A DNA stretch of 64,000 nt, from positions 113,693 through 177,692 of the forward strand of contig NZ_SIJB01000018.1 in assembly GCF_009910845.1 (NCBI RefSeq), in the 5' to 3' direction. The DNA is from Chengkuizengella marina (GTDB lineage Bacteria > Bacillota > Bacilli > Paenibacillales > KCTC-33759). The first letter of the stretch is position 1. Each line of letters opens with the position of its first letter. Below the pieces are notes generated by a model. It was given only the letters and a program-made list of their open reading frames with translations. It was not told the DNA's origin and searched no databases. A program made the translations under genes and the position numbers. Shown here one piece after another: positions 33,271 to 42,573 of the stretch.

Positions 33271-34194
33271 CTAACTTGTAGTATTTATGATCATTACAAA
33301 GAAATTAATCATCAAGTAATTAATGGAAAAAAGAAATGTCCTTCTTGACCATTTATCATCATCTTTAGTAACAAAACCTATAATACAGTAAATAACCCAA
33401 ACTATACTTAATAAAATAGAAACAACTAAATAAATCATTCCTACGTATCCAAAAACATAAAACATGATATTTACAGGTATTAAAAGGAACACATAGGGCA
33501 GCATTTGAATTTTTGTTCTTTTTACTCCCTTTACTACAGGTAACAATGGAAATCCAGCAGCTCTGTATTCTTCTTTACGTCTTATACCTAACGCCCAAAA
33601 ATGTGGTGGCTGCCATAAAAATAATAAAGCAAACAGTAACCACGCCCCAGCGTCTACTTCGTTCGTCACTGCACAATATCCTAAAACAGGAGGCATTGCT
33701 CCTGAAATCCCACCGATCGATGTACTCCAAGTAGAATTTCTCTTTAACCACATTGTATAAACAAAAACATAAACAAAAAATCCAATAAAACCTAAAAAAG
33801 CTGAAATAGGATTCACTAAAAAATAAAGAACAAACAGACCTATTATACCTAAAACAATCCCATACCAAAGCACAACATTTGGATGAATCCTTCCAGCTGG
33901 TAGGGAACGACCTTGTGTCCTCTCCATCTTCTCATCAAAATCTCTATCCAAAAAGTTGTTTAAAACACAACCTGATGCCATGATCAATGCTGTTCCAAGC
34001 ATCATATAAGCTAAAATGAACCAATTGATATCCCATTGTGATGCAAGCCAAAACCCTCCAAATGCTGCAATAAGATTAGATCTAATGATTCCTGGTTTTG
34101 TTAGCTGAACAAAATCTCTCCAAGAAGCTTTATCTATAACTGCAGAATCAGAGATTGATTCATTCATCACTTGCACATCTAACTGTTTACCCAC
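33271..34194 (-). CDS. ctaB: Protoheme IX farnesyltransferase (heme O synthase) CtaB
   Basis: 307-residue UbiA-family prenyltransferase with about nine membrane segments. The first prenyl-diphosphate/Mg motif is NNFLDRDFDEKMERT and the conserved RKEEYRAAGFPLLP loop lies in the second half. It farnesylates heme B to heme O, the substrate of CtaA (5.9 kb). It heads a two-gene operon with sco. The ATG at 34194 follows a weak AGGTGGG box. The N-terminal ~25 residues are polar and extend beyond the core family, as is common in Bacillales. Confidence 0.93.
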   Translation of the reverse strand: MGKQLDVQVMNESISDSAVIDKASWRDFVQLTKPGIIRSNLIAAFGGFWLASQWDINWFILAYMMLGTALIMASGCVLNNFLDRDFDEKMERTQGRSLPAGRIHPNVVLWYGIVLGIIGLFVLYFLVNPISAFLGFIGFFVYVFVYTMWLKRNSTWSTSIGGISGAMPPVLGYCAVTNEVDAGAWLLFALLFLWQPPHFWALGIRRKEEYRAAGFPLLPVVKGVKRTKIQMLPYVFLLIPVNIMFYVFGYVGMIYLVVSILLSIVWVIYCIIGFVTKDDDKWSRRTFLFSINYLMINFFVMIINTTS

Positions 34195-34419
34195 CTATCT
34201 ATAAGCCTCCTTAGAGCGTAAAAAAACATATCTTTAATCATATCAGTCTGCAGAACATTTGACAACAAAATCGATTCTTTATTCATATTTTAGACGCAAA
34301 TTTAATTGTCATGTTGTCAAGCATTATTCCATAATTATATTAATGTATTGAATTGTTTGTTTACATGAAAAGACGATCTCCTTTTTAATATACCCTATTG
34401 AAAGGATGGACATAAACAT

Positions 34420-34842
34420 ATGGCGGTCATTAAAGCAAATAGTGAAGATGTGAAGTTACTAGCAAGATTAATGAGGGCTGAAGCAGAGGGTGAAGGCGAA
34501 TTAGGAATGTTAATGGTTGGAAATGTTGGTGTAAACCGAATAAGAGCAGATTGTTTAGATTTTAAAGATATTCGAGATATGAAGCGAATGGTGTTTCAAA
34601 GACCAGGTGGATATGAAGCTACAATTAAAGGATACTTTTACCAAAAAGCAAGGGATAAAGATATCCGTTTAGCCCAAAGAGTCATTAACGGTGAAAGATT
34701 CCATCCTGCAACGAATTCTTTATGGTTTTTTAGACCAGAAGGGGCATGTCCACCTCAATGGTATGACCAATATAATTCTGGAAGGTATAAAGCTCATTGC
34801 TTTTTCACCCCTTTACAAAGTGTTTGCCCGAGTGTGTACTAA
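34420..34842 (+). CDS. cwlJ: Spore cortex-lytic hydrolase CwlJ
   Basis: 140 residues, a single SleB/CwlJ (Hydrolase_2) domain without signal peptide or peptidoglycan-binding repeat, as usual for CwlJ. The catalytic Glu is the first of RAEAEGE (residue 21), with the family segments GNVGVNRI and later FHPATNSLWFFRP and YKAHCFFTP. CwlJ degrades the spore cortex during germination and depends on GerQ for localisation. gerQ follows 45 bases downstream, confirming the call. The ATG at 34420 lies behind AAAGGATGG. Confidence 0.92.
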   Translation: MAVIKANSEDVKLLARLMRAEAEGEGELGMLMVGNVGVNRIRADCLDFKDIRDMKRMVFQRPGGYEATIKGYFYQKARDKDIRLAQRVINGERFHPATNSLWFFRPEGACPPQWYDQYNSGRYKAHCFFTPLQSVCPSVY

Positions 34843-34887
34843 TATGTTTTTGTTTTACATTTATTTAATTAAAGGAGGATTTAACAA

Positions 34888-35418
34888 ATGAATGGAAATA
34901 ATTATAATGCAATGGCTCAGCCATATTCTAATGTAATGCCTGCAAGTGTTAATCCAATGGCGATGCCTGCCGCTAATCCAATGGCCATGCCTGCACAGTA
35001 TGCTAATATGATGCATGGCTCTCCATCAATGCCTGGGTCTATGTCTGGGTCTATGTCTGGGTCTATGCCTAGTTCTATGCAAGCATCTATGTCAGGACCA
35101 TATGCTCCAAGTGGCTCAGTTCTCCCAAGTACTTCACCAGCTATGTCAGATATCACACCACCAGGTCAATTACCAATGGAAGTTTCTTACATTGAAAATA
35201 TTTTACGATTAAATTTAGGAAAAGAAGCGACGATTTATATGACCTATGAAAATAACACTGAGTGGAATGCAAAAGTGTTTACAGGAGTTCTTGAAGCAGC
35301 TGGTAGAGATCACATTGTAATTAGCGATCGTGACACAGGAAAAAGATACTTACTGCTAATGGTGAATTTAGATTATATTACTTTTGATGAAGAATTAAAT
35401 TATATTCCAACTTATTAA
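34888..35418 (+). CDS. gerQ: Spore coat protein GerQ
   Basis: 176 residues in two parts. Residues 1-95 are Met-, Pro-, Ser- and Ala-rich low complexity, including tandem 4-residue repeats S-M-S-G encoded by exact 12-bp repeats at 35041-35064. Residues ~95-176 are the conserved GerQ domain (QLPMEVSYIENILRLNLGK, then VVISDRD-like and DYITFDEELNYIP). GerQ is a coat protein cross-linked by transglutaminase and needed for CwlJ localisation. The ATG at 34888 follows AAAGGAGG. It is in an operon with cwlJ. Confidence 0.92.
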   Translation: MNGNNYNAMAQPYSNVMPASVNPMAMPAANPMAMPAQYANMMHGSPSMPGSMSGSMSGSMPSSMQASMSGPYAPSGSVLPSTSPAMSDITPPGQLPMEVSYIENILRLNLGKEATIYMTYENNTEWNAKVFTGVLEAAGRDHIVISDRDTGKRYLLLMVNLDYITFDEELNYIPTY

Positions 35419-35456
35419 GCACAAGGTTTTAACAAAAACATATAATATAAGAATAT

Positions 35457-35494
35457 AAAAGACCTATTTATCAAATTGATGAATGGGTCTTTTT
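35457..35494 (+). terminator. Terminator after gerQ
   Basis: AAAAGACC (35457-35464) pairs with GGTCTTTT (35486-35493), extended by inner AT pairs, ending in a T-run. Confidence 0.75.
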
Positions 35495-35598
35495 ACTCTT
35501 GATAAATTAAATACCCTGAACATGATTATAAGTAACGGAACAGGATAAAGATAAAGAGTAAAGATAAAGATATTTTGCTTTTACAGGAGGGAGCCATA

Positions 35599-36588
35599 TT
35601 GGATTCTGGTACTCATTTTGTAGTAGGTTTAGGATTAGCTGGTTTAGCAACCATTGATCCTGCTGTTTCAAATGATCCTAATTTATTTGTATCTGTGTTA
35701 GTTGGAACTGTATTAGGTTCACAAGCCCCAGATGCTGATGGGTTATATAGATTTAAAAGTAATAGTGCATATATAAAAAATCACAGAGGGTTGTCTCATT
35801 CATTACCTGCTCTCTTCATTTGGACTTTTCTGATTACGGGGCTTATATTTCTAATTTTTCAGCCCACTGCCATTCTTCATGTATTGTTATGGGTTTTCAT
35901 AGCGATATGTGTTCATGTTTTTTCAGATTTATTTAATACTTATGGAACACAAGCTCTAAGGCCTATCTCAGATAAATGGATTTCATGGAATATTATCCAT
36001 ATATTTGATCCTATTATATTTTTCTCTCATGTTATTGCCTTATTCCTTTGGGTATTCCATATTGGTGAAGCTACATTTATTTTTCCAATATTATATGGCT
36101 TTTTAATTGTCTATTATATTTGGAGAACAGCAGTACATTATTTTTTGCAAAAAAACCTTTACAAAAAAGACAACAACTATCAAAAAGGTGACTCATATAT
36201 GCTCATCCCGACAGTTCATCTATCAGAATGGAACATCGTTAAAAAAAATAAAAATAACGTTCATATACTAGGTGAATTAAAAAGTAATGGAAATATACAA
36301 TGGGTAGATAAAGTGCAATGTAAAGCACATCCTGCTATCGAAATTTCCAAAAAGAATCCTGACATCGCTTCGTTTTTATATTTTAGTTCTGAGTACGCAT
36401 GTTCAGACATCATACAACATACTTGGGGATATGAAGTTCGTTGGTTTGATGTACGTTATCGACATCGAAAACAATATCCTTTTGTAGGTGTTTTACTAAT
36501 GGAAAAAGATTTTACCACAATTAAATCATATGTAGGATGGTTAAATGATGAGAAGTTAAACAAACGACTTGGTTTGCATGAAATGTGA
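35599..36588 (+). CDS. YfhP-like membrane-bound metal-dependent hydrolase family protein
   Basis: 329 residues from TTG 35599, which lies 5 bases after GGAGGGAG; the upstream ATG at 35575 has no ribosome site. The N-terminal ~200 residues hold four to five membrane helices with the DUF457/YdjM pattern: an early His6, SQAPDADG, and HRGLSHS, followed by a HVFSDLFNTYGT segment. These His/Asp residues are thought to bind metal. The C-terminal ~130 residues are soluble. The biochemical function is unproven. It is monocistronic with a terminator before the SASP gene. Confidence 0.8.
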   Translation: MDSGTHFVVGLGLAGLATIDPAVSNDPNLFVSVLVGTVLGSQAPDADGLYRFKSNSAYIKNHRGLSHSLPALFIWTFLITGLIFLIFQPTAILHVLLWVFIAICVHVFSDLFNTYGTQALRPISDKWISWNIIHIFDPIIFFSHVIALFLWVFHIGEATFIFPILYGFLIVYYIWRTAVHYFLQKNLYKKDNNYQKGDSYMLIPTVHLSEWNIVKKNKNNVHILGELKSNGNIQWVDKVQCKAHPAIEISKKNPDIASFLYFSSEYACSDIIQHTWGYEVRWFDVRYRHRKQYPFVGVLLMEKDFTTIKSYVGWLNDEKLNKRLGLHEM

Positions 36589-36665
36589 ATATACTGAAAA
36601 ATGTAAATTAAAACCAAGAAGTACAGAAATAATTTTTATATGAAAATTTACAAATTTTGAAGATA

Positions 36666-36697
36666 AAAAGCTCAAGGGATTAAATCCCTTGAGCTTT
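36666..36697. terminator. Bidirectional terminator between the YfhP-like and SASP genes
   Basis: AAGCTCAAGGGA (36668-36679) and TCCCTTGAGCTT (36685-36696) form a perfect 12-bp stem with AT flanks usable on both strands. Confidence 0.88.
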
Positions 36698-36716
36698 TGT
36701 TACTTTTATTTTACTA

Positions 36717-36926
36717 TTAAGGTTGTCTACCTGCTAATGTTTGCTCAGCCATTTGTACTAAATGACGAGTCATGTATCCACCAATAGAACCTGTATCACG
36801 AGTAGCCATGTTACCATAGTAACCATCTTGAGGAATTTGAATACCTAGCTCCTGTGCTACTTCATATTTTAATTGATTTAATGCCGCATTAGATTGAGGC
36901 ACCACTAGTTGGTTAGATCTTGCCAT
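36717..36926 (-). CDS. Alpha/beta-type small acid-soluble spore protein
   Basis: 69 residues. The family signatures are present: KYEVAQELGI with the GPR protease-cleavage Glu-Leu region, and the C-terminal DNA-binding block TRDTGSIGGYMTRHLVQMAE. The protein coats and protects spore DNA and is degraded at germination. The ATG at 36926 follows GAAAGGAG. Which ssp paralogue it is cannot be settled. Expression is expected to be forespore-specific by family knowledge, though no clear sigma-G boxes are claimed here. Confidence 0.95.
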   Translation of the reverse strand: MARSNQLVVPQSNAALNQLKYEVAQELGIQIPQDGYYGNMATRDTGSIGGYMTRHLVQMAEQTLAGRQP

Positions 36927-37043
36927 TGATGAGCACTCCTTTCAATCTATGTTGTTTTTTACAAGCTGCTTGTATAACTATTATGTTAACTTTTGAAAAA
37001 AACTATTCATATTATTTTTATATCATGAAAGGTGAGTCATATT

Positions 37044-37223
37044 ATGAGTAAAAAAACTGCCCTACTTTTTTCTATGATTGGTGTACTGTTCTTGGTTTTC
37101 ACAGGTATCGCATTAAGTTATCAACAATCTCTATTAGCCTTACTTTTTTTATTTTTATCTTTTTTTACTGTCGGAATTGGTTTTATGGCCAAAGCAAAAA
37201 TTAGAAAGAAAAATAGTCATTAA
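37044..37223 (+). CDS. Small membrane protein resembling DUF5325 (YlaF)
   Basis: 59 residues from ATG 37044, 7 bases after AAAGGTGAG; an in-frame ATG at 37032 precedes that box. Two hydrophobic helices (about 5-22 and 29-46) are followed by GFMAKAKIRKKNSH, a basic cytoplasmic tail that matches the F-x-x-K-A-K-x-R ending of YlaF-type proteins. Function unknown. It converges on and overlaps the trpS stop by 4 bases (37220-37223). Confidence 0.6.
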   Translation: MSKKTALLFSMIGVLFLVFTGIALSYQQSLLALLFLFLSFFTVGIGFMAKAKIRKKNSH

Positions 37224-38206
37224 TATGGTAATACAAAACCCATTTTTTCCTTTATTTCCCTTAAAGTTTCATTTGCCACATCAGCTGCCTGTTCAGCACC
37301 TTGTTTTAAATACTTACTTAATTCGCCTGAAGATCGAATTTCTTTATAACGTTGTTGAATCGGCTCAAGAGTAGCTACAACATGTTCTGCTAAATCCTTT
37401 TTAAATGGACCATATCCTTTACCTTCATATTCTTGTTCAATTTCTTTTATACTTAAAGTTGAACAATAGGAATATATTGTCATTAAATTACTAATTTCAG
37501 GTTTATTAACGGGATCAAATAAAACATCTCTCCCAGAATCTGTAGTTGATCTTTTGATTTTTTTACGTAACACATCCGGCTCATCTAACATTGCAATATA
37601 ACTATTTGGATTAGGGTTACTTTTACTCATTTTATTTGAACCATCATCTAAGGACATGATTCTCGCACCAACTTCAGGTATATATGGTTCTGGGATCTTT
37701 AAGCATTCACCAAAACGTTGATTAAAACGATTTGCTAAATCTCTAGTTAATTCAAGATGTTGCTTTTGATCATCTCCTACTGGTACAAGGTCAGCATTAT
37801 AAAGTAATATATCAGCAGCCATTAGACCAGGATATGTGAACAAACCTACACCTATAGAATCTTGCTTCCTGGACTTATCTTTAAACTGGGTCATTCTTTC
37901 AAATTCTCCCATATAAGATAATGTTGTCATTATCCAGCCTAATTCGGCATGTGCAGGTACATGAGACTGAACGAACACACTAGACTTATTCGGATCTACA
38001 CCTGAAGCAAAATACAAAGCTGCAACTGCTTCAGTTTGTTCTTTTAATTCTTCCGGTTTTTGAGGCACAGTAATCGCATGTAAGTCTACAATAGAAAAAA
38101 AACATTCATGTGTATCCTGTAGTTTAACGTAATTTTTCAAAGCCCCAATATAATTTCCAATTGTTAATTTTCCACTAGACTGAATACCAGATAAAACTCG
38201 TTTCAT
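37220..38206 (-). CDS. trpS: Tryptophanyl-tRNA synthetase
   Basis: 328-residue class Ic aminoacyl-tRNA synthetase. The N-terminal GIQSSGKLTIGNYIGA contains the HIGH-equivalent TIGN, the ATP-loop KMSKS lies in NKMSKSNPNP, and SHVPAHAELGW is typical of TrpRS. It charges tRNA-Trp. Expression is controlled by the T-box leader immediately upstream (38253-38515), whose specifier reads UGG. ATG 38206 is taken as start behind GGGGGTTAAAG. Confidence 0.96.
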   Translation of the reverse strand: MKRVLSGIQSSGKLTIGNYIGALKNYVKLQDTHECFFSIVDLHAITVPQKPEELKEQTEAVAALYFASGVDPNKSSVFVQSHVPAHAELGWIMTTLSYMGEFERMTQFKDKSRKQDSIGVGLFTYPGLMAADILLYNADLVPVGDDQKQHLELTRDLANRFNQRFGECLKIPEPYIPEVGARIMSLDDGSNKMSKSNPNPNSYIAMLDEPDVLRKKIKRSTTDSGRDVLFDPVNKPEISNLMTIYSYCSTLSIKEIEQEYEGKGYGPFKKDLAEHVVATLEPIQQRYKEIRSSGELSKYLKQGAEQAADVANETLREIKEKMGFVLPY

Positions 38207-38252
38207 TCTTTAACCCCCTATTTATAATTCTAAAATTAGTTACCTATACAAC

Positions 38253-38515
38253 AAAAAAAAGCCTTCCTCCGAAAGGGACGAAAGACCGTGGTGCCACCCT
38301 AATTTATTTCTTTAAATCTAAAAATTAATCTTAATCTAAAGAAAACTTTATTTCCGATAACGGGGAAATCCGTGCAGTCTACTAAAAAAATAGTTCAACT
38401 TTAAGCTCAAGGTCCCATTTCAGAAAACACGTTGTACCGACTTTCAGCAATATATCGGTTCTCTGGAAAACAACGATGTCTCCTTACTCTTCCTCTCATC
38501 GCATCATATGATTTA
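38253..38515 (-). promoter_or_regulatory. T-box riboswitch (Trp) with terminator, upstream of trpS
   Basis: The minus strand contains the T-box GGGTGGCACCACGGTC (38297-38282), complementary to the tRNA acceptor end. It also has an AGAG-type stem I sequence near 38515-38490, a specifier loop with TGG in GAAATGGGACC, and a terminator stem (GTCTTTCGTCC / GGAGGAAGGC) followed by an eight-T run ending at 38253. Uncharged tRNA-Trp would stabilise the antiterminator and allow trpS transcription. Confidence 0.93.
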
Positions 38516-38547
38516 ATTTCATTATTATACACAACAATTCATAAATG

Positions 38548-39045
38548 TCAATGACTAAGAGTCACTTGTTTCTTCAATTGGGACATTAAATCATTAATTA
38601 CGGGTAAAGTATCCTTAAAGTAAGGAGAATAGTTGAGATCCTTAATAAATTCTAAAAATTGGAGTCCAATTTCATATACAATCTGTTGATATTTTTTTAA
38701 ATCAACAATATATTCCTCCATCTCCTTAGGTTGTTCTCCTTCAGATTCTTCCACCTCAATGAGTTGGATGCTTTGTTTATTTATATGCCTTACCACAAAT
38801 GAAAACCCTCTGCAATCAGGATCACCACATCCACATACAAAAAAAGGAGTTTTCTCCCACTCCGTTGCTGAAGCAAATCGATTTGGAAAAGTGTCTTCCA
38901 GTGCACTTAAAAGTAAAGCAGGTAATCCCACATCTATACATAGAGGTTCATCTATAATAATATCATCATTTATTTGTAAATAGACATCTGCTTGTACAAT
39001 TTGCAATTCTTTATTCAAAGATAAATGATCAAAAATTAATTTCAT
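38548..39045 (-). CDS. Protein of unknown function with a CxCxxxxC motif
   Basis: 165 residues, soluble and acidic. A central CGCGDPDCRG (C-x-C-x4-C) could bind a metal ion or form a small zinc knuckle, within a predicted beta region; the C-terminal third is helical. I do not recognise the family. The ATG at 39045 lies behind AAAGGGG. It is a single gene between the trpS leader and another unknown gene; neither neighbour suggests a role. Confidence 0.7.
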   Translation of the reverse strand: MKLIFDHLSLNKELQIVQADVYLQINDDIIIDEPLCIDVGLPALLLSALEDTFPNRFASATEWEKTPFFVCGCGDPDCRGFSFVVRHINKQSIQLIEVEESEGEQPKEMEEYIVDLKKYQQIVYEIGLQFLEFIKDLNYSPYFKDTLPVINDLMSQLKKQVTLSH

Positions 39046-39173
39046 TTTCTAACCCCTTTCATGAAGCCCATTTATCAACCATAGTATAACAATTTTTTGT
39101 AATAAAAACCGTTTCGCTCCTTCATTAAGGTAACACAACGGTCATTTAATGCATCATATAATTTGTCTTACTC

Positions 39174-39554
39174 TCATAAAACCTTTTGCTGAGGATTATT
39201 CAACAAATTAGCCATATTGTAATTAGATTCGAATTGAACACTCGTAGCTAGATTTTTGTTTTTTAAAGCAAATTCAAAGGAAATCTGCCCATGAGTCCAA
39301 TGATTTTTGTACTTTAGAGATTGAATTGCCATCTTTTTAAAAGAAAATATTTGCTGCTTAGTTAAACCTTGAATATGCCCTCGGGTTTCTCTATTATTTC
39401 CTTCTATTGGGTCATGAATCACACCAAATTTACCAACAGTATTATTGCGAATTTGTAAAAATACAATACCCGAGGTCAGACTCCCTAATTCAGGCTGAAT
39501 TTCTTCAAATACTAAATCAAGCTGTTTAGCTAAAGATAACTGCTCAATATACAT
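39174..39554 (-). CDS. Conserved-looking protein of unknown function
   Basis: 126 residues, soluble, no signal peptide. Notable segments are GSLTSGIVFLQIRNNTVGKF near residue 25 and the C-terminal ISFEFALKNKNLATSVQFES followed by NYNMANL, an alternating pattern suggesting a beta-sheet core. The ATG at 39554 follows GGGAGAG. I do not recognise the family; codon use and a good ribosome site indicate a real gene. Confidence 0.7.
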   Translation of the reverse strand: MYIEQLSLAKQLDLVFEEIQPELGSLTSGIVFLQIRNNTVGKFGVIHDPIEGNNRETRGHIQGLTKQQIFSFKKMAIQSLKYKNHWTHGQISFEFALKNKNLATSVQFESNYNMANLLNNPQQKVL

Positions 39555-39901
39555 AATTTCTCTCCCTTTCCATTATTTTATTGGCATTGTTAAATAAACA
39601 CAGTTAAACAAGTGTTTAAAAATACACACGTGCTTTCTAGGAAATAAAATTAGATTTACATGTGGATCAACTAAATAATACAGAAGGAAAAATGTAGAAG
39701 ATTCAAAATCAGGGGAAATGAGACTAGAGTATATACCTTATGTAAATTTACATATTTATACACATCATAATATATTAATATAAAAATGTAAATAATTTTC
39801 TATCCTATTAGTTTTATTAATTCATACAACCTCATAGACTTTTTTCAAATTTGAATGCTATAATAAAGAAAATTTTAACAACTAACAAAGGAGTAGATGA
39901 T
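39555..39901 (+). promoter_or_regulatory. 347-bp intergenic region with the MCP promoter
   Basis: It contains an extended -10 element TGCTATAAT at 39856-39864 with a weak TAGACT -35 about 18 bases upstream, placing transcription start just before the MCP ribosome site. A perfect 16-bp palindrome TATGTAAATTTACATA lies near 39739-39755 and could be an operator. No sigma-D-type box is evident. No gene is seen. Confidence 0.45.
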
Positions 39902-41152
39902 ATGAGCTGGTTCTACGAGCAATCTGTTAAAAATAAACTATTAATTGGAGTATACTCCATATTATCTATATTTTCATTAGTATCTATCCTATTTGCTGAG
40001 AATAAATTGATTGTTTCAATGATTATTGTATTTTTATTAGCTATAATCTACCCTATTCTTTCAAAATTAGAGAAAGTGATTAATGAATCTATAGATAATG
40101 TTTCCAGAGCAGCCACAAAAATAGCGCAAGGCGACCTACAACAAAAAATATATATTACATCAGATGATGCAATTGGAGAACTGGCGAATGCATTTAACAA
40201 AATGTCTGAAAGAATGAACAATACATTACATGACACGCTTAATATTTCCAAGTTAGTTTCAGATTCAAGTAGAAATATTTATTTAAAAAACAAAGCTCTG
40301 AGTGATGTTCTAATTCAAGTAAACTTATCTACTAACGAATTGGCTACTGGAGCCAATGAAATTTCTGAGGACGTATCCAACATTTCTACATCTATTCAAA
40401 ATATTGAAAATAAGGTCAGTGCATATACGGTATCAACAAATGAAATGAATAAACATTCTCAAAACACGATACAATTAGTGGACAAAGGGAGAAATGCGGT
40501 AGAAAGTCAAAGTGCTGGAATGAAAGATACTGTTGAAGCAACGAACCATGTTGCATCTACTATAAGTGAACTAGCTAAACAAGCAGATGGCATTTCAAAG
40601 ATAACAAAAACGATCTCAGAAATTGCAGAACAAACAAATCTCCTCTCTTTAAATGCATCTATTGAGGCAGCTAGAGCAGGAGAACACGGTAAAGGTTTTG
40701 CTGTTGTTGCGCAGGAAGTAAGAAATTTAGCTGAGGAAGCAACTGAATCAACCAAAGAAGTTTTTAATCTTGTTAAAAATATAGACTTCGGCATTAAACA
40801 AGCGATTGAGAATATAGAAAAAAATGAAGAGATCGTTAAAAATCAAACATTAATGATAGAAGAAACGGAAAAGGTGTTCAGTGAGATTGTACATAGTATA
40901 CAGTTTATTACTGATCGAATTTATGAATTTTCAAAAGAAAGTGAACTTATGCTTAGTAGCGCAAAAAATATTTCTGAATCAATGGAAAATATATCTGCAA
41001 TTACACAACAATCTGCTGCAGGTACTGAGCAAGTTTCAGCATCAATGAACGAACAAATATCATCCGTTCAAGAAATGGTTAGTGTGTCAGAGCAAATGAC
41101 TCATAAAGCTTCACAACTCCAACAATCGATTGAATTTTTTAAATTAAGATAA
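39902..41152 (+). CDS. Methyl-accepting chemotaxis protein without an extracellular sensor domain
   Basis: 416 residues from ATG 39902, 8 bases after AAAGGAG; the upstream TTG at 39851 lies in the promoter -10 region. Two adjacent membrane helices (about 12-29 and 35-52) are joined by only a few residues, so there is no periplasmic ligand domain. A HAMP domain (~55-105) is followed by a coiled-coil signalling domain with the hairpin tip [20 protein letters not shown] and [14 protein letters not shown]. It would signal to CheA. Stimulus sensing is presumably via the membrane, the HAMP domain or partners. Terminator at 41172-41208. Confidence 0.9.
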   Translation: MSWFYEQSVKNKLLIGVYSILSIFSLVSILFAENKLIVSMIIVFLLAIIYPILSKLEKVINESIDNVSRAATKIAQGDLQQKIYITSDDAIGELANAFNKMSERMNNTLHDTLNISKLVSDSSRNIYLKNKALSDVLIQVNLSTNELATGANEISEDVSNISTSIQNIENKVSAYTVSTNEMNKHSQNTIQLVDKGRNAVESQSAGMKDTVEATNHVASTISELAKQADGISKITKTISEIAEQTNLLSLNASIEAARAGEHGKGFAVVAQEVRNLAEEATESTKEVFNLVKNIDFGIKQAIENIEKNEEIVKNQTLMIEETEKVFSEIVHSIQFITDRIYEFSKESELMLSSAKNISESMENISAITQQSAAGTEQVSASMNEQISSVQEMVSVSEQMTHKASQLQQSIEFFKLR

Positions 41153-41171
41153 CATGCAAAAAATAAATTTC

Positions 41172-41208
41172 AAAAAAAAGATCACCTGAATATTAGGTGA
41201 TCTTTTTT
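41172..41208. terminator. Bidirectional terminator between the MCP and SDR genes
   Basis: GATCACCT (41180-41187) / AGGTGATC (41195-41202) with an eight-A run before and six T after, so it works on both strands. Confidence 0.9.
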
Positions 41209-41220
41209 ATCTAAAATGAA

Positions 41221-42318
41221 TTATCTAATCACTAATTGTTTCTTTTGATCATGTTTATGTGTTTTATAATATGTGACCATCGGTTCTAATATTTCCATAA
41301 AATCAGGACAGTGAATTCCTGATCCTTTTAAGTCCTCCACTGCATTTTGACAGTCAAATCTTGCCTCATACGTGAAATAATCCAATGCTTCTTTTTCAAC
41401 GCCCAAAAACTTACGAATAAATTTGATTTTTAAGAAAAGAACTGTAGACATAATTGGGACTCTTCCAATTGGTTTTTTTTGTAACAATTCCTGCATCATA
41501 GCAGAATAAACTTCTTTCACTTTATAAGGAGAAGGGTCCGTTAAGTGATACGTTTTACCTTCACCAATTTCAGCATGACCTAAATAACAAGAAGCAGCAA
41601 TGATATAATCTACTGGAACAAGATTAATCTCTGCTTCCCCTGGTCCAATGTATGGAAGAATGGGAAGAAATCGAAGGCGGTCCAAAAAGTTTAATATAAA
41701 ATAAGGTCCATCAAATTTAATGGTTTCACCCGTAAAGGAATGACCCTTTACTATGCCAGGACGTATAATGGTAGTAGGTACATCATTCATTATTTTTTTT
41801 ACTAGCACTTCCGCTTCATATTTTGTCTCTTCATAATAGTTTTGGAAAGTTTGGTTTTTCTCCAGTTCAGACTCTAGAATTTTACCTTTACGGTCCCCTG
41901 CTACATATGCAGTACTAAAGTATATGTATCTTTTTAAACTCTCTAACTGTTTAACAAATTGGTTTACATTATCCGTACCCTTAACATTGACAAGATAAGC
42001 AATATCTTTAGGAACAGCTAAATCATAAATTGCAGCCAGATGGAATACATGTGTAACTTCTCTTTGAAGGACTTGAAGACGATCATCAGATATACCTAGA
42101 TTATTGTTAGTAATATCTCCTTCTAGTATCGTAAAACGATCCTTTTCAAAACCTCCATCATTCATTAATTTAGCAGCTTCTACCTCAGCTTCTCTATACA
42201 TATTTGGTAAAACTAATACATAAATATGATCTACGTCCTCTTGTTCCTTTTGAAGCTGCTGGATAATTTGACTAGCAATAAAACCTGGAAATCCAGTAAA
42301 AAAATACTTGTTACCCAT
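41221..42318 (-). CDS. Extended SDR, thioester-reductase/fatty acyl-CoA reductase-like
   Basis: 365 residues. The N-terminal Rossmann motif is FFTGFPGFIASQ (T-G-x-x-G-x-x-A), and the catalytic YEETKYEAE (Y-x-x-x-K) follows the STAYVAG segment holding the Ser. The protein belongs to the NAD_binding_4 (male-sterility) group of extended SDRs, which reduce acyl thioesters or modify lipids. The C-terminal ~110 residues are the substrate-binding part. The ATG at 42318 follows GGGGTGAT. It is monocistronic; the substrate is unknown. Confidence 0.82.
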   Translation of the reverse strand: MGNKYFFTGFPGFIASQIIQQLQKEQEDVDHIYVLVLPNMYREAEVEAAKLMNDGGFEKDRFTILEGDITNNNLGISDDRLQVLQREVTHVFHLAAIYDLAVPKDIAYLVNVKGTDNVNQFVKQLESLKRYIYFSTAYVAGDRKGKILESELEKNQTFQNYYEETKYEAEVLVKKIMNDVPTTIIRPGIVKGHSFTGETIKFDGPYFILNFLDRLRFLPILPYIGPGEAEINLVPVDYIIAASCYLGHAEIGEGKTYHLTDPSPYKVKEVYSAMMQELLQKKPIGRVPIMSTVLFLKIKFIRKFLGVEKEALDYFTYEARFDCQNAVEDLKGSGIHCPDFMEILEPMVTYYKTHKHDQKKQLVIR

Positions 42319-42466
42319 CAGATCACCCCTTTAATAAAATAACTATTCTCATTCATGGAAAACCAAGCCATATATAATTGTCAAAAAAGTCAGAATGTTT
42401 TCTAATACCATTTTATCATGGCTTTTTGATCTTTCAAGATCATTTAAAAATGTTATACTAATATTG

Positions 42467-42520
42467 CACCCCAAAAAGTGAAGTGAAGTTAAATCCGAAT
42501 ACTTTTGGGGACCCCGAAAC
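42467..42520 (+). repeat. Dispersed imperfect-palindrome repeat between divergent genes
   Basis: CACCCCAAAAAGTGAAGTGA begins the left arm and ACTTTTGGGGACCCCGAAAC forms the right arm. CCCCAAAAAGT pairs with ACTTTTGGGG. It is the shortest copy of the family, with a reduced centre, lying 54 bases before yycC. Confidence 0.8.
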
Positions 42521-42573
42521 ATTGAAGTAAATATTATATATATTGTAAATTTATATTAAAGGAGAGATTAAGA

